The notes under the pieces: model-generated | The model's input: the letters and a program-made list of their open reading frames with translations, nothing else | Told to the model about the DNA's origin: nothing | The model's database searches: none | Program-made: the position numbers and the translations under genes | Shown here: in pieces, positions 1 through 10,777 of the stretch | Layout of the letters: every line of letters begins with the position of its first letter | Position numbering within the stretch: position 1 is the first letter of the stretch | From: Punica granatum | Taxonomy: Eukaryota; Streptophyta; Magnoliopsida; Myrtales; Lythraceae | Length of the DNA: 64,000 bases | NCBI RefSeq assembly: GCF_007655135.1 | Contig: NC_045132.1 | Coordinates: 1,426,001-1,490,000, forward strand | Direction: 5' to 3'

Positions 1-171
1 TTTAAAAAAAAATTAACATCAAAAGGATGCTGTGTGCGCTTGACATGGATCTGTGTCGTTCCCAAAAAAAAAAGAAAGTGATTGGACCTTTCACTTTACG
101 ATCGGTCACAAATTCTCCGTCTCTTCAATGGATAATGAGGTGTCTCGCATTGGGGCTGTCCCATATTGCAG

Positions 172-219
172 GTCCCTCCAGAATTTGGATTAGTTGAAGC
201 GCCATTGGAGATGCTCTAA
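172..219 (+). CDS. possible terminal exon of an upstream gene
   Basis: A short open stretch follows a good acceptor (ATATTGCAG at 163-171) and runs 16 codons to TAA, reading VPPEFGLVEAPLEML. The composition is protein-like and the AT-rich sequence before it looks like intron. The sequence after it (220-1100) looks like 3' UTR or flank. I do not recognise the family, and no earlier exon is visible in the 171 bases available. It may be chance. Confidence 0.25.
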   Translation, partial: VPPEFGLVEAPLEML

Positions 220-1125
220 GAGCTAGTGCTACTTTTATCCTTCTTTGGATTTCTGAGATATGAATGATCCTGGTCTTATAATATGAATTTTTTAATAACT
301 ATCCATTTTCTTGGTTCCATTTTCATCCTTGTGCTTTGCGTCCTTTCAGAATTTTTGGATATATTCGGATGGAAGTATTTAGTATGTGTGTACAATCGAT
401 GTCGATGATGATAAATCCAAAGGCTTGTTTCTCATGAACATTCGCAGTGGCCGCCTAAGAGCTTTCGCCTTTCGCCGGGCTTGAGAGCTAGTGCTGCATT
501 TATCCTTCCTTGGATGTCTGAGGCAACAATATTATTATTGTTTTTTTTAGCGAAACCTTGACTATGTCGGAAGCATGTAATGCTTATTTTCTCAAACTTG
601 CAAATGCCTTGGACGATGGTTATGACTGAAAATACATTTTTCCCGAATTATATGTCACGATGTAATCTCTTGTGAACTTCTCATATTGCTCTGCTTCTGA
701 TGTAATGGAAGTCTCTTGATATGTTAAGGAAGTTTGTATAGCTGGCATTTCTAAGCATTGGCTTCAGTTACAAGGTGGTTTTATAACATCGCATACTGCT
801 CTTGGTCGGTTTCCTTTTGTGATGTGCGGTTAACTCTGCATTTTGCGTGTGCTGTTATACCAGAAGTGTTTCTGATTTTGCACTGAGGTCTTGGTAGAAT
901 TTGTTGCATTGTGATGTGGCAAAGGAAACAAGAGTTTCCAGTGCACTGGATTGCAGATTAAGCAGAAGCTCCTCTGATAACTGGCAGCGGTCTCTTTGGT
1001 GTCCTTTACTCGGTGAAAATTTGTCAAGCAGCATGTGCTGTTTTCGTTGGCCCAGAAGTCGGGACTGTATTTGTTTTAAGTAATATATCTTTGGTCAGGC
1101 CTTTACTTAATGTCCATTATTGTAT
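220..1125. other. non-coding stretch, possible 3' flank, with a short direct repeat
   Basis: No convincing gene. A segment of about 39 bases (220-258, AGAGCTAGTGCT...) recurs with a few changes at 484-522. Overlapping short open frames on both strands at 830-1083 show no family resemblance. Confidence 0.4.
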
Positions 1126-1149
1126 GATATATATATATATATATATATA
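1126..1149. repeat. (TA)n microsatellite
   Basis: An uninterrupted run of alternating T and A. Similar runs occur near 6704-6732, 22092-22120, 28780-28801, 34110-34134, 47040-47060 and 58281-58300. Confidence 0.9.
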
Positions 1150-1625
1150 GAATGAAATTAAATGAGAGAAAACTTGTCCCTGCTGAATTTCTCTTAGGTT
1201 GTCTTTTGAGGATTTTCTTTTGTCGCTGGATTTTCGTTGATGTTTAAGAGGGATTTGTTCAAGTTAAATTTTTATCACTGCAAGGGGAAATGGATTTTTT
1301 TGTGAAGTCCGTGTGTAGAAATAAAAAGGAAAGAAATTTCATTTAAGAGAAATAAATGATTAAATGATCTGATCAAATTATTGTATGGCTCGAGAGAAAT
1401 TATTCTATGGATTGAGAGGAAGCATGTTGAATTAAGAGTAGACGGCAAGCGTTTTTATTATGGATATTATGAAAGGTTAAGCCAATACAATAGGACATTA
1501 AGTAAAGAAGAATTACTGTTAATCTCAAAATTTTGATTTAGAAATATCAAATTGTGTGGAATAAATATTCGTATTACTATCACTAGTTAAAAAGTTATCA
1601 GAGAATTTTTTGAATGTCCCTGCCC

Positions 1626-2190
1626 TAGGGGGTGTAGATGTAAATGAGACGAGATTATTTAATTACAGTTCAAGCTCAGCTCGAGCTTCCTTCTCCCTCT
1701 TATTAAGCTTGAGCTTGTTAGTTAAACGAGTCGAGCTGAGTTTCTAAATGAGCTTCTTTATTATTATTTATTTTAATCGTTTCATGTGGAAACTCTTAAT
1801 AGTTTTTTCATATTGTCAAATTTAGTATTTTAATTGAATTGCATGTGATTTGAATTTGAGTAAGTTGGTATTTTTTAATTATATTTTGCATGATATTGTC
1901 TTTTTATAATTTAGGTTATATTCTTTTTTTTTTTGGAGCTTGAACTCAAATCTAAGTCTAACCCTGAGCCCGAGTCCAAGCCCAAGCCCGACTTTTCTAT
2001 TAAACTTAGCCCGTTGGTCGAGCCTCACATGAGCGGAGCTCGAGCCTTTGATTTGTCCGACGAGCCAAGTTCAAACTCAAACTTTCAGGTTCAATCAAGC
2101 TCAAGTCGAAGTTTGAGTCTGGGAAAAATTTGACGAGGCAAAGCTTGAACCTTATATATTCGGGCTTGGTTCGACTCGTTTTCACCCTTA
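1626..2190. mobile_element. decayed TIR element rich in GAGCTCGAGC-type motifs
   Basis: The ends read TAGGGGGTGTAGATG at the left and, reverse-complemented, TAAGGGTGAAAACGAG at the right. This resembles the common plant hAT-like elements that start AGGGGTG. The arms are full of GAGCTTGAGC and AAGCTCGAGC motifs in opposite orientation. The open frame at 1933-2133 (repetitive PEPESKPKP) is a by-product of that repeat and is not annotated as a gene. I see no clear 8-bp target duplication, so the borders are approximate. Confidence 0.45.
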
Positions 2191-2199
2191 CCTGACACC

Positions 2200-3408
2200 T
2201 ACTAAAGGATCACATTTATTATAATTAGAACCAACACTCAAATTATGAATCACATCATTTGTAGTGGATCGCCGGACTTACTCCTCTCGGTTCATCAACT
2301 ATTCTTGGATCTTGTTCGAGGGTTGAGCATATAAGGGCCTTCCACAAGTATGGATGGAGATCTTAAGTTCATAAGCGAAACATGGCATGACGACGCTCCA
2401 ATGATACACGACCCTATAATTAAAATGATATATAGCAACAGCACGATGAAAAGCATAATTGAGAATTGATTCGTAGTCCGTTCTCTCGGATTGACCTGTG
2501 TTGGCTTTTTAATCATTTGGACTTTTTATATTGTTTTTACCTTTCCTTTGCTATGCTTGATAATCACTTGGTGGCTTACCTTACCTGATCAACACGCTCG
2601 AGCCGACTATCGACGAGCCAGATAGGCCTGGCCACGGGATCGGCAGGGATAGAATTTGGTGTTGCCGAAAATCGCTTTGGGGGAATGGATGACCTTGGGC
2701 TTGGGCTCTTATGCAGAGTTGCAGGGCTTGGGCTTGGATTTGGGCTAGCACTACAGGGCCGTTCCACGGGCGACTGCAAACGCTTGAAGAAATTCTATTA
2801 TGCATTTTCGTTTTTGGATGTGCCCCACTTTGTAGTTGAAATTCCAATTAGCTTTAATTAATTGAGGTTCGGACTGCATCCACTGACGACCGTTAAGGGG
2901 TAAAACGTAAAATTTCCAACGGTGGATTTTCTCCGTTCACAATAACCGAATTCACACTTTACTTTAAGAGAGCAAGTGTCCAACTCTATGTGGATCCAAC
3001 CTACATTGATAAATCCTATAGTATATATATAGTTAAAAGTATGCATAAGACATAAATTGAAAAAATTCTAGATAATTCAGGTAAACTAAATAAAATAATA
3101 AGCAAATTACTTGAGACCATATAATTGACTTGAACAAACACAAAGTCATTTACTTGAATGTACCACTTTTCAACCTAATACATTGAACCTAATCCAAGTA
3201 ATTTGCTAGAACGTACCATGCATGCATATTTGTTGCTATATGATATGGCATGTGAGCAAACTTAAACTCCATAAAGAGCAGAAAGAATTGGAATTGAGAG
3301 TTGGTACGAACTCGCGATTCACGAGCAGCTCATTAGGTTTCTCTTTGAAAGTGAAACATATCAAATATATCTAAGTATCAAAATTGCTCTGTTGCATTAC
3401 ATGTACGT
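2200..3408. other. intergenic, no gene recognised
   Basis: Short open frames on the minus strand (2295-3046) have no recognisable domain and show no exon-like splice structure. I see nothing supportable here. Confidence 0.4.
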
Positions 3409-3410
3409 CA

Positions 3411-3565
3411 TTTTTTTTTTCTGATTACATATGGAGGCTCACGAGCTTTGTATGATAAAAGAGAAACCCTCATAACTAATAAATGAGCACATGTGATTCC
3501 AAAAAATTATCGAACATGAAACCTCTTGATTATTAAGTAAAGGCGTACTCCGCTGCACTATGTTC
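3411..3565 (-). mobile_element. tRNA-derived SINE, family 2, copy 1
   Basis: Read on the minus strand, a box A-like segment (AGTGCAGCGGAGTACGCC) is followed by a box B-like segment (GGTTTCATGTTCGATA), and the element ends in the T-run on the plus strand at 3411-3420, which is its poly(A) tail. Related copies lie at about 29525-29672 and 31539-31690, in the same orientation. Confidence 0.5.
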
Positions 3566-3999
3566 TCTTTTGATGGGGTACGTATATTTAGACTTATCAA
3601 AAAGAGGTACGTCTATTTAGAGTACTATATATATGGGGTGCGCGACATAGCAAAATGTTCATATATCAATCGTCTAAGAAGTAGCAGCATGTTGCGACGA
3701 CAGCTTGAGGATTTCAGTCATCGTCGTAGTCTATTGGAACAAGACGGATAAGCAAACAAAAGAAGAAACCGATCCCTAATCCCCATACGACATTGGATCG
3801 ACTATATATAATCTCTTTACTATAACTTTAGATTCATATTAATTGCAGCAATCTGCAAATTCTGCAAAGCTTCTCCTCCCGTTGATATATCTTTCCCCTC
3901 CCCCAAAATCTCCAATAAAGTAAATGAACCTACTCATGTACATATTCGTACGTACGTGCATGTAACAAAATGTTCGGAGCCGAAGTTTCTACGCCTTAC

Positions 4000-4844
4000 T
4001 CAGCGTCGGTTATGTATTGGAGGCTTTTTTCTTGCTGGAGTGTAGTCCATCGACGTGAAGTCGTCAGCATCAGGTGCGGATGCCAATCCCTCCCCTTTCT
4101 GGACAAACGTCAGCGTGCTCTTCTGTTTGATGGTTTTCTCTTCTTCAATCGGTGCCGGCACCGTTCTCAAGCTCCGAGCTGCATATACACGAAAGAGTAA
4201 TAGTTAAGAATTTCAGCACTGCACGAGAGATATATAGACCAGTAAAGAAGTATATCGCGAATGGCCGTGTATCTTTACAAATTAAAGCTAAAATTCAGAA
4301 CACAAAAAAGTGCTCCGTCCGCGAACACAACTAACTTTATGTAATCTGTCATACATATATTTTGTATAACTAGCTTCATTTACAAAACTATGCCGACGTT
4401 AATTTATCCAAATAGAGCTAAAAACCCATATCATATACAAGCCATAGCTATCATCACTCAAAGTGACTTACACAACGCCTACAATACATAGCACCAAAAG
4501 CACGAGACCGAGAAAGAGGAGAAGAAGTTTTATCGGGATTCAGACCCCGAGACCTGTATTATCCTCCCCAACATTCATGTTCACTGATGGAAAATACGCG
4601 CATCATATATATACAAAGCAGGTTCACGCCAATTGCATGTATATATACTTCAACTTGCATGGACACCCATATATATATGTGTGTATATGTAGATATGTAT
4701 GAATGATTCGTTTGTATAAAAAAACTTAAGATAAATCCGATTATTATTACCACTAGTAGAAGCGATGAAGATGGAGCACAGGATGAGGAAGAGAAGAACA
4801 AGAAGTCTGCTTGGAACCCTTTCCATCTTCCGGGACTGCTTCAA
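4000..4844 (-). CDS. RGF/GLV: RGF/GOLVEN/CLEL secreted peptide precursor
   Basis: Two exons, 4844-4751 and 4178-4000, joined at a GT-AG intron, give a 90-residue precursor. Residues 1-31 have a basic start (MKQSRKMER) then a long hydrophobic run, a clear secretion signal. A charged variable region follows. The C-terminus contains DYTPARKKPPIHN followed by two arginines and the stop. The Asp-Tyr pair (tyrosine sulfation site), the Pro-Pro and the final His-Asn are the marks of root meristem growth factor/GOLVEN/CLE-like peptides, which act outside the cell through RGI/RGFR leucine-rich receptor kinases in root meristem maintenance and gravitropism. The KKPPIHNR-type end resembles the GLV1/GLV2 subgroup more than RGF1, from memory of the family. 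Start choice: the first ATG after the TATA box; a second in-frame Met at residue 7 would still leave a signal peptide. The gene is isolated from its neighbours. Confidence 0.87.
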
Positions 4845-4942
4845 AGTTTAAAGCTTAAGCTAGGGTTTGTACATATATATTTATCCCTTTCTGTATATTA
4901 TACAAATATTTTGTGCATCTGATGGGATCTTCATGCACTTGT

Positions 4943-4950
4943 TTATATAG
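4943..4950 (-). promoter_or_regulatory. TATA box of the RGF/GLV gene
   Basis: On the minus strand CTATATAAAC lies about 100 bases upstream of the ATG at 4844, a normal distance for a plant core promoter with a short 5' UTR. Confidence 0.55.
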
Positions 4951-4969
4951 AATAGAAGAGAGGAGTGAT

Positions 4970-6697
4970 GGGGGAAGTCAAATAATAATGCGATGACAAC
5001 ATAAATGTATCTGTACTGGAACTAAGCGAATGAGCCTTGGGAACGACAGCAGCGGTCAATTTTGGACAATAAATGTTGATGACAATATAATTCCTGCAAG
5101 ATTTAATGTCTTATTCCGCGAGACAAATGCGTTCTCTCTGGGTCAGCATCGATGTCTCCATGGATGTCTTGGACTGATAATGATAGTCGCTCCAGGCTAT
5201 TTCGAAAAGATTTTATATATAATTTAGTTCATTTGAGATCCGATCTTTTTACTTGTCCTTAAGCATCTGCTTTGTACAAACTAATTAGCCGTACGGAAGG
5301 TGTCAATCGATTGATATCGGCTCTTGAGTTATGAGGGACTCACATGGGATTAATTTCACCTAAGCTAATTTAATATGGTTATCCATACAAATGCTTAACA
5401 TCCATTTTAATTCCATCTATAATTCTGATTTAACAAGGAGACGCGAACTACAGTACGGTTAAAAGTTTGTTAACTTATTCTTGGTGATGGAATTCATTTT
5501 TCTTGAAATCCTTCGAGTTTTCTTTATATATTTTTCGCCGATATATGAAGATGTCAATCCCCAGCTTTCACATTGCTCCGCGAAAAATAGATCTTACCTA
5601 GTAGCTAGGCGCCATTTTCAAATAAATTGAAAGGGGCAACCATTTGCATCATGGAAAACGTACATTGTCTACGAAATTGGATTAAATCACTTATGAACTT
5701 CTAGGGGAAATCATTAGAGAAATCATTAGATGTCCTTTGTATATAATTATGATTAGTTCTTACCAGCTCGCTGTGAAACATTATTAATTTTCTAGTAAAA
5801 TGAAATAAAAATTCTAATAAGTAATAAATAGATACAACTAATTTCATTGCGAGAATTAAACATATAACTTCTTAATTAACGAGCGAGAGCATGTTAGACT
5901 CACTTTCTCGGACATCATTAATTTCTAAGTAGGTGGCTGAAACAAGATATGACGTGGATGTGTTCTGTTGGTCAATCGAGCTGTACAGAGATTCAGGGAC
6001 CAGGGGACAAGCTTTCAAGCCGAAAGGATATCTGTGGGCCTCACCTCGGTCAGCTCAAACCAGTGCCTTGGGCCTGATCGGAAGCATCCTTGGCCCGGCC
6101 CATACTGCTTGGCAATTGACTTTTTTTTTAATCAGTTTTCTTGACCCGTGAGTTAAAAGAGAATTTTACTACAAATATAATTATACTTTCCCATTCAAAC
6201 TTTTAATTATTTTTAGTTAAATTTTAAAAATTTAATAAAAATTAATTCTATAATATATAATATCTAATAATTTTATCTGAACTTCTTAAGGAATTGTGAT
6301 TAATTCATATATTACTACTATAGCATAGAAGGAGTAGTGATGTAACTTTTCAAAAGTGTCTTTTATCTAATTCAAAATTAGTATCCCAAGTTTTGAGGAT
6401 AATTTTGTAATTATTTTAATTTTGGAGAATATATCAAAATTAAAATATATTTCATGTCCAAACATATTTATGCATATATATTAAAATTACTGAGATTTTT
6501 ATTTATAAATTCTCAATTTTTATTCATTTTTTATAATTTAGTCTTCTTAATCTTAATTATATATATTTACAATATTATCATTATTTATTATACTGTATTC
6601 AGTTATATGTATATAGACATATAATAGATTTACCTTTCTATCCCCGTGATAATACATTATTTACTTTTATAACTCTATTATTGGTTTGTAGTTAAAC

Positions 6698-6738
<41 letters not shown>

Positions 6739-8400
6739 CTGTTATTATTACATCGAACTCACATTCGACTCACATAAATACCCTGCATACTCAGGAGATG
6801 AGAAGTTATTGTGTGATCCTATCTCGACACGTGGCGTGAGAAAGCACCAATCGTTACCCAAAGTCGTGCATGTTTTCTAATGAGGTGTAGTCTTCTGTAT
6901 GACTGTTCGAAAATTAGAACTTGAATTTTTATCAAGGTAATCACGCCGTTCAATTATGATGTCTATCCCATTGGGTTGCCTTCTTTTTTATCTTTAAAAA
7001 TTAAAACTAAAATTAAACGATTAGTGATGTCCCTTAATTTCCTTTTCTTTCTCACCCTTTATGCATGCTCCACAAACACAAATCAAGGTTCAAGCTAATT
7101 ATAGCACATTATTGATTAGAGAATCATTAGGTCATAACTTAAGCACCCAATTAAGAGAAAATATCGGTATATATAGCAGCTCTATTTTGCGGGGTCAAAA
7201 CCAGAACACTTTTAGTTCACCGGGTTAATGTTGTCATGTACGAAGACATATATAATTATACGCCACCTCATAAGTAAAGCACTATGAAATTCTCGAATCC
7301 TGCTCGTCAAACTAGCTATAAATGCACGTTAAATACGTCTGTTTACGATCTATATGAAGGGTTGGACCCACGATGATTTTGAGATAGATCATGACAGATA
7401 CGCTTTTGCTAGGACATTCATATGAAATTTACCTTGCCGATCATGTATGCAGTGTTGATAGCTATTTGGGCCTTCGCGTGATCAGCATGACCTGACTGAG
7501 AACGTCCATTCATGCTTAATTAATAATTGGGGATTTGATTGAGTATCAATATTGTTGGGGCGATTAATGTTAATTAATTAATTAGGGAAGGGGTTTATCA
7601 CTAAGATTAGATGAAGCGGACGAAGAGACAGGAGGGTGGGGCCACAATCATATGTCATATGAGGCAATGGACGATATTAGTTACGGATAATCACATGGGA
7701 TGCCCCAATTAATGATCACCAAACTTATGTGGCCCTTCCCTCGTCCCTATGGATTTTACTGCATACATACTTTAAACATGATTTAATAGCTAATTAAGAA
7801 GGCTTACACATGGACATTAGTCCAACACTATACCTAACCGATCGGATGGCCCTCTTCATATTACGTCAGATATGCTTATATTTTTCTTCAGATTCACAAA
7901 TATTAATAATTAAAACTTGGAAATCATTGGACAACTTATTTTATCATCTTCTTTTCCCATGTTGAAAGGATAAAAATACATCAATTTTCTCATATTTCAG
8001 AATACGATAAAATTGACGGAATAGATTGAAAGTATTGAAGTTCAAAATACGTATCAAGATGGTTCACGTTACGGTACGTTTATAGCTCGTTCTTTGGCGC
8101 CAGATTATCAAAGTTGGGTTAGAGGATGTGGTGAGGAAGGTGACCTTGCCCTAATGTAGCCAAGACATGAATGGACAGGGATCACTTTTTAAGTTACCTT
8201 CCAAAATGTTTGTTTCAAAAAGGTTCAATATTTTTCCTTCTTTTTCAATTTTGACAAGACGGACCTTAGGCCAATGGATGTTTGCTTGTGGGACTCGTGG
8301 TCCATCACGTGCCGCATCTCCTAAAAATGCATGAACATTAAACATGATGTTATGACGCGTGTACACGATTATTATCATTGAGACACATACTCATATAGTA
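4970..8400. other. AT-rich intergenic DNA, no gene recognised
   Basis: No exon structure or protein family can be supported. The stretch contains a long (TA)n run at about 6704-6732 and very AT-rich blocks at 6170-6760. Short open frames at 5030-5227 and 5933-6151 look random. Confidence 0.45.
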
Positions 8401-8413
8401 TAACTACCATTAA

Positions 8414-8598
8414 TACAAGGGATTAGGTCTAATAGTTAAAGAAGAGCTCATGTATCCTCTCGATTCCGGGTTCAAAATCCTTTGGGGTCACTAGAGTGCG
8501 TTTGGCATGATTAACTATTCCAGGAGTTGCTGGAGATTCGCGGAGCCCCGAAGGATTAGTCGGACGAAATTTGAACACCCCGAGTTAGGAAAAAAAAA
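8414..8598 (+). mobile_element. tRNA-derived SINE with perfect target-site duplication
   Basis: The order is box A-like TAGGTCTAATAGTTAAAG (8424-8441), box B-like GGGTTCAAAATCC (8468-8480), the body segment GGATTAGTCGGACGAAA, and an A-tail at 8590-8598. It is flanked by identical 9-bp repeats TACCATTAA at 8405-8413 and 8599-8607. This is the structure of an intact plant SINE mobilised by LINE machinery. Confidence 0.8.
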
Positions 8599-8702
8599 TA
8601 CCATTAACGCATACCTACCCTACACATGACTGACTTAACATAAATACCGCAACAACAACCTCCATTGCGTGAAAAGCTATAAAACAAGGTCTGAGATGAC
8701 AG

Positions 8703-8990
8703 TGTGTTTGCTTATAACTTAATTGAATAAGTGCTTATAAATTAGTTACAAATCTAATCAGTTATATGAAAAAATGAATATGAGAAAGGGAGAGATGAAA
8801 GATATATATAATGGTCCCATCTACTAAATCAATAAGTAAAAACCACTCAATGAGTTAGGAAAAAAATAAGTCATTTTTTACTTATTAATACACTTTTTCA
8901 TCGCAAAACATTTTTTCATTCTTATCATTCCTTTCCTTTTTTATACATTTTTTTCTTAATTAATTAAGTGTTTAATTTATCGAATACCAT
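8703..8990. mobile_element. MITE, TTATAACTTAATT type
   Basis: The ends are inverted: GTTTGCTTATAACTTAATTG at the left matches the complement of TTAATTAAGTGTTTAATTTA at the right. A related element sits in the last intron of invertase B (23611-24164). No coding capacity. Confidence 0.5.
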
Positions 8991-8999
8991 CGTAAAGAA

Positions 9000-10560
9000 T
9001 CTAGTCAATTGTTTTTTACAAGACTCGGTCATTTATGTGTAGATACTAGGAAGAATAGATTTTGACTATATATTTATTTTTCGGTAGGGTATATATATTC
9101 ATTTGATATGAATATGGATACTTGAATGCTGATTCAGTGCACATATTAATATTTATCTATTAGATCTATAAATGAATCAACAAAATCTTCTTATTTTCAT
9201 TCGGATATTTTTAAGTTAATAATATGTGTTTCATGTGCTTTTTAGTCGAACCAATTCATTTCGCTTTGAAACTCATCATAAAATTTTAACATGCCATTGC
9301 CTTATCCGGCACAACTGAACAATTGCAGTAGTATAACCTCGAGTGGCATCGATAATCTTTTTATCGGAACTGCACGCATCACTCAAAGCATACATGTTTT
9401 ACTTTACTCGATCATTGTTTTCCTTTCCAACACGTTAATCAGAAGTTTCACTTGAATTGTAGCTCATATACTTTTGACGTGCAGTTACTAGGAAACTATG
9501 TTGACACATTCATTTTGCATTCGGTTATTAACCTGTACCTCCATTTGATCAGGGAGACCTTTAATTTAGAACATACTACAATCATTAGAAAAATCAACGA
9601 TGCAAAACATAATTGAAGTTTACGATTCTATTAATTTATATTTTGAGTTTAACAGAGTCCAACTCTTTCATAGGCCCATAAAAAATGTAACAACAATCAT
9701 GTTTTTTTTCCCATCAAAATGCAAAACAATATAATGCAAAACAATTAAAAAGAATAAGGAAATTAAGAAGAAAATTCATAAAATGAGTCTAAAAATTGAG
9801 ACAAGAATATCGTAGAAAATCAATTGGGATTATCTTTTGTAGCGTTCCGGATATCGGGGCACAGGATCACGTGAGTGTGTGTTGTTCATAAATGCTAACA
9901 AAAGTCAAGCCGGCCAACTTATTAGGAGAAAATCAACACCATCAAATCACACCAATTAATCATTTATTTATTTATTTATCTATCTTTTTGGTTGAAATTT
10001 AAGAAAATCGAAAACTCAGTTTGTTGAATTTTAGGCATTCTCGCTTTTTGGATATCCTTCTGATTTCTATTACAAAATGCATGGAGTGTTGAGCTTCGTG
10101 AAAGCTCATTTACTTTGTCTATTAAATATGGCTCTTTTTTTTTATTAAATAGCCACATAATTATTTAGTTGTGTATTCACTTTGTCTATTATGTAATTCT
10201 AATGAGAGCTAAATAATCCTTTAGCTCCGTAAATAGATGTGATCCGATTAATCTATGTCGACATTTTTTTATTTTGCGTGATTATGAATGAGATCTTTTC
10301 AATTTTAGTTATTTATTTCATTTATTGTGTTTGAGAAAAAAATTACAAGTTTCAATGGGGCACTCGAAATTTGTAGTATAATTCAAGTTCCGGATAGATT
10401 TCGATTACAGGTTCCAACATGGTAGGGTCTGTTCCAAAATTTTAGAACGTGTCCCATACAGAGTAGAATCCAAATATTGTAAAAAAGAAGGGTATCTGGA
10501 CCCGTACACCTCAACAATTTACGGGTGCTAAGGTGATTCATTAGGTCGCTGCCGTACAAA
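9000..10560. other. intergenic, no gene recognised
   Basis: AT-rich sequence upstream of the EME1 gene. The open frame 9976-10158 (minus) has no recognisable features. Confidence 0.4.
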
Positions 10561-10574
10561 ATGGTTTTTTGGGA

Positions 10575-10745
10575 ATTGGGCCTGGAGCTCTACCCGAGCC
10601 CATAAGAACAGGCCCGAGCCCATGTTCAAGCCCGAATTTGGCCGGCCCGTCCCTAGTCATCTTTCGACTCTTTCCAAAGCACCAATCCCGCGCTTTTTCT
10701 CTCTCTCGCTCTCACTCACTCACTGTCCCTCTCTCTGTGCGGCAT
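10575..10745 (+). promoter_or_regulatory. site II-like and pyrimidine-rich core promoter of the EME1 gene
   Basis: Several GGGCC/AGCCCA motifs (TGGGCC near 10577, GAGCCCA near 10597 and 10616, GGCCGGCCC near 10640) are followed by a CT-rich patch at about 10695-10740, just before the ATG at 10778. Such site II (TCP-bound) clusters and Y patches are typical of TATA-less housekeeping and cell-cycle genes. The role here is inferred. Confidence 0.45.
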
Positions 10746-10777
10746 TTCGCGTCTCTGCAATTCCGTCAATTGGCCGG

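Noticed and set aside
1933..2133. Open frame with a PEPESKPKP-like low-complexity protein
   Set aside because: It is a translation of the GAGCTCGAGC-type repeat of a TIR element, with no gene context.
2576..2847. Overlapping minus-strand open frames of 67 and 88 codons
   Set aside because: Two frames open together in slightly GC-rich DNA. No domain, no splice structure, no promoter.
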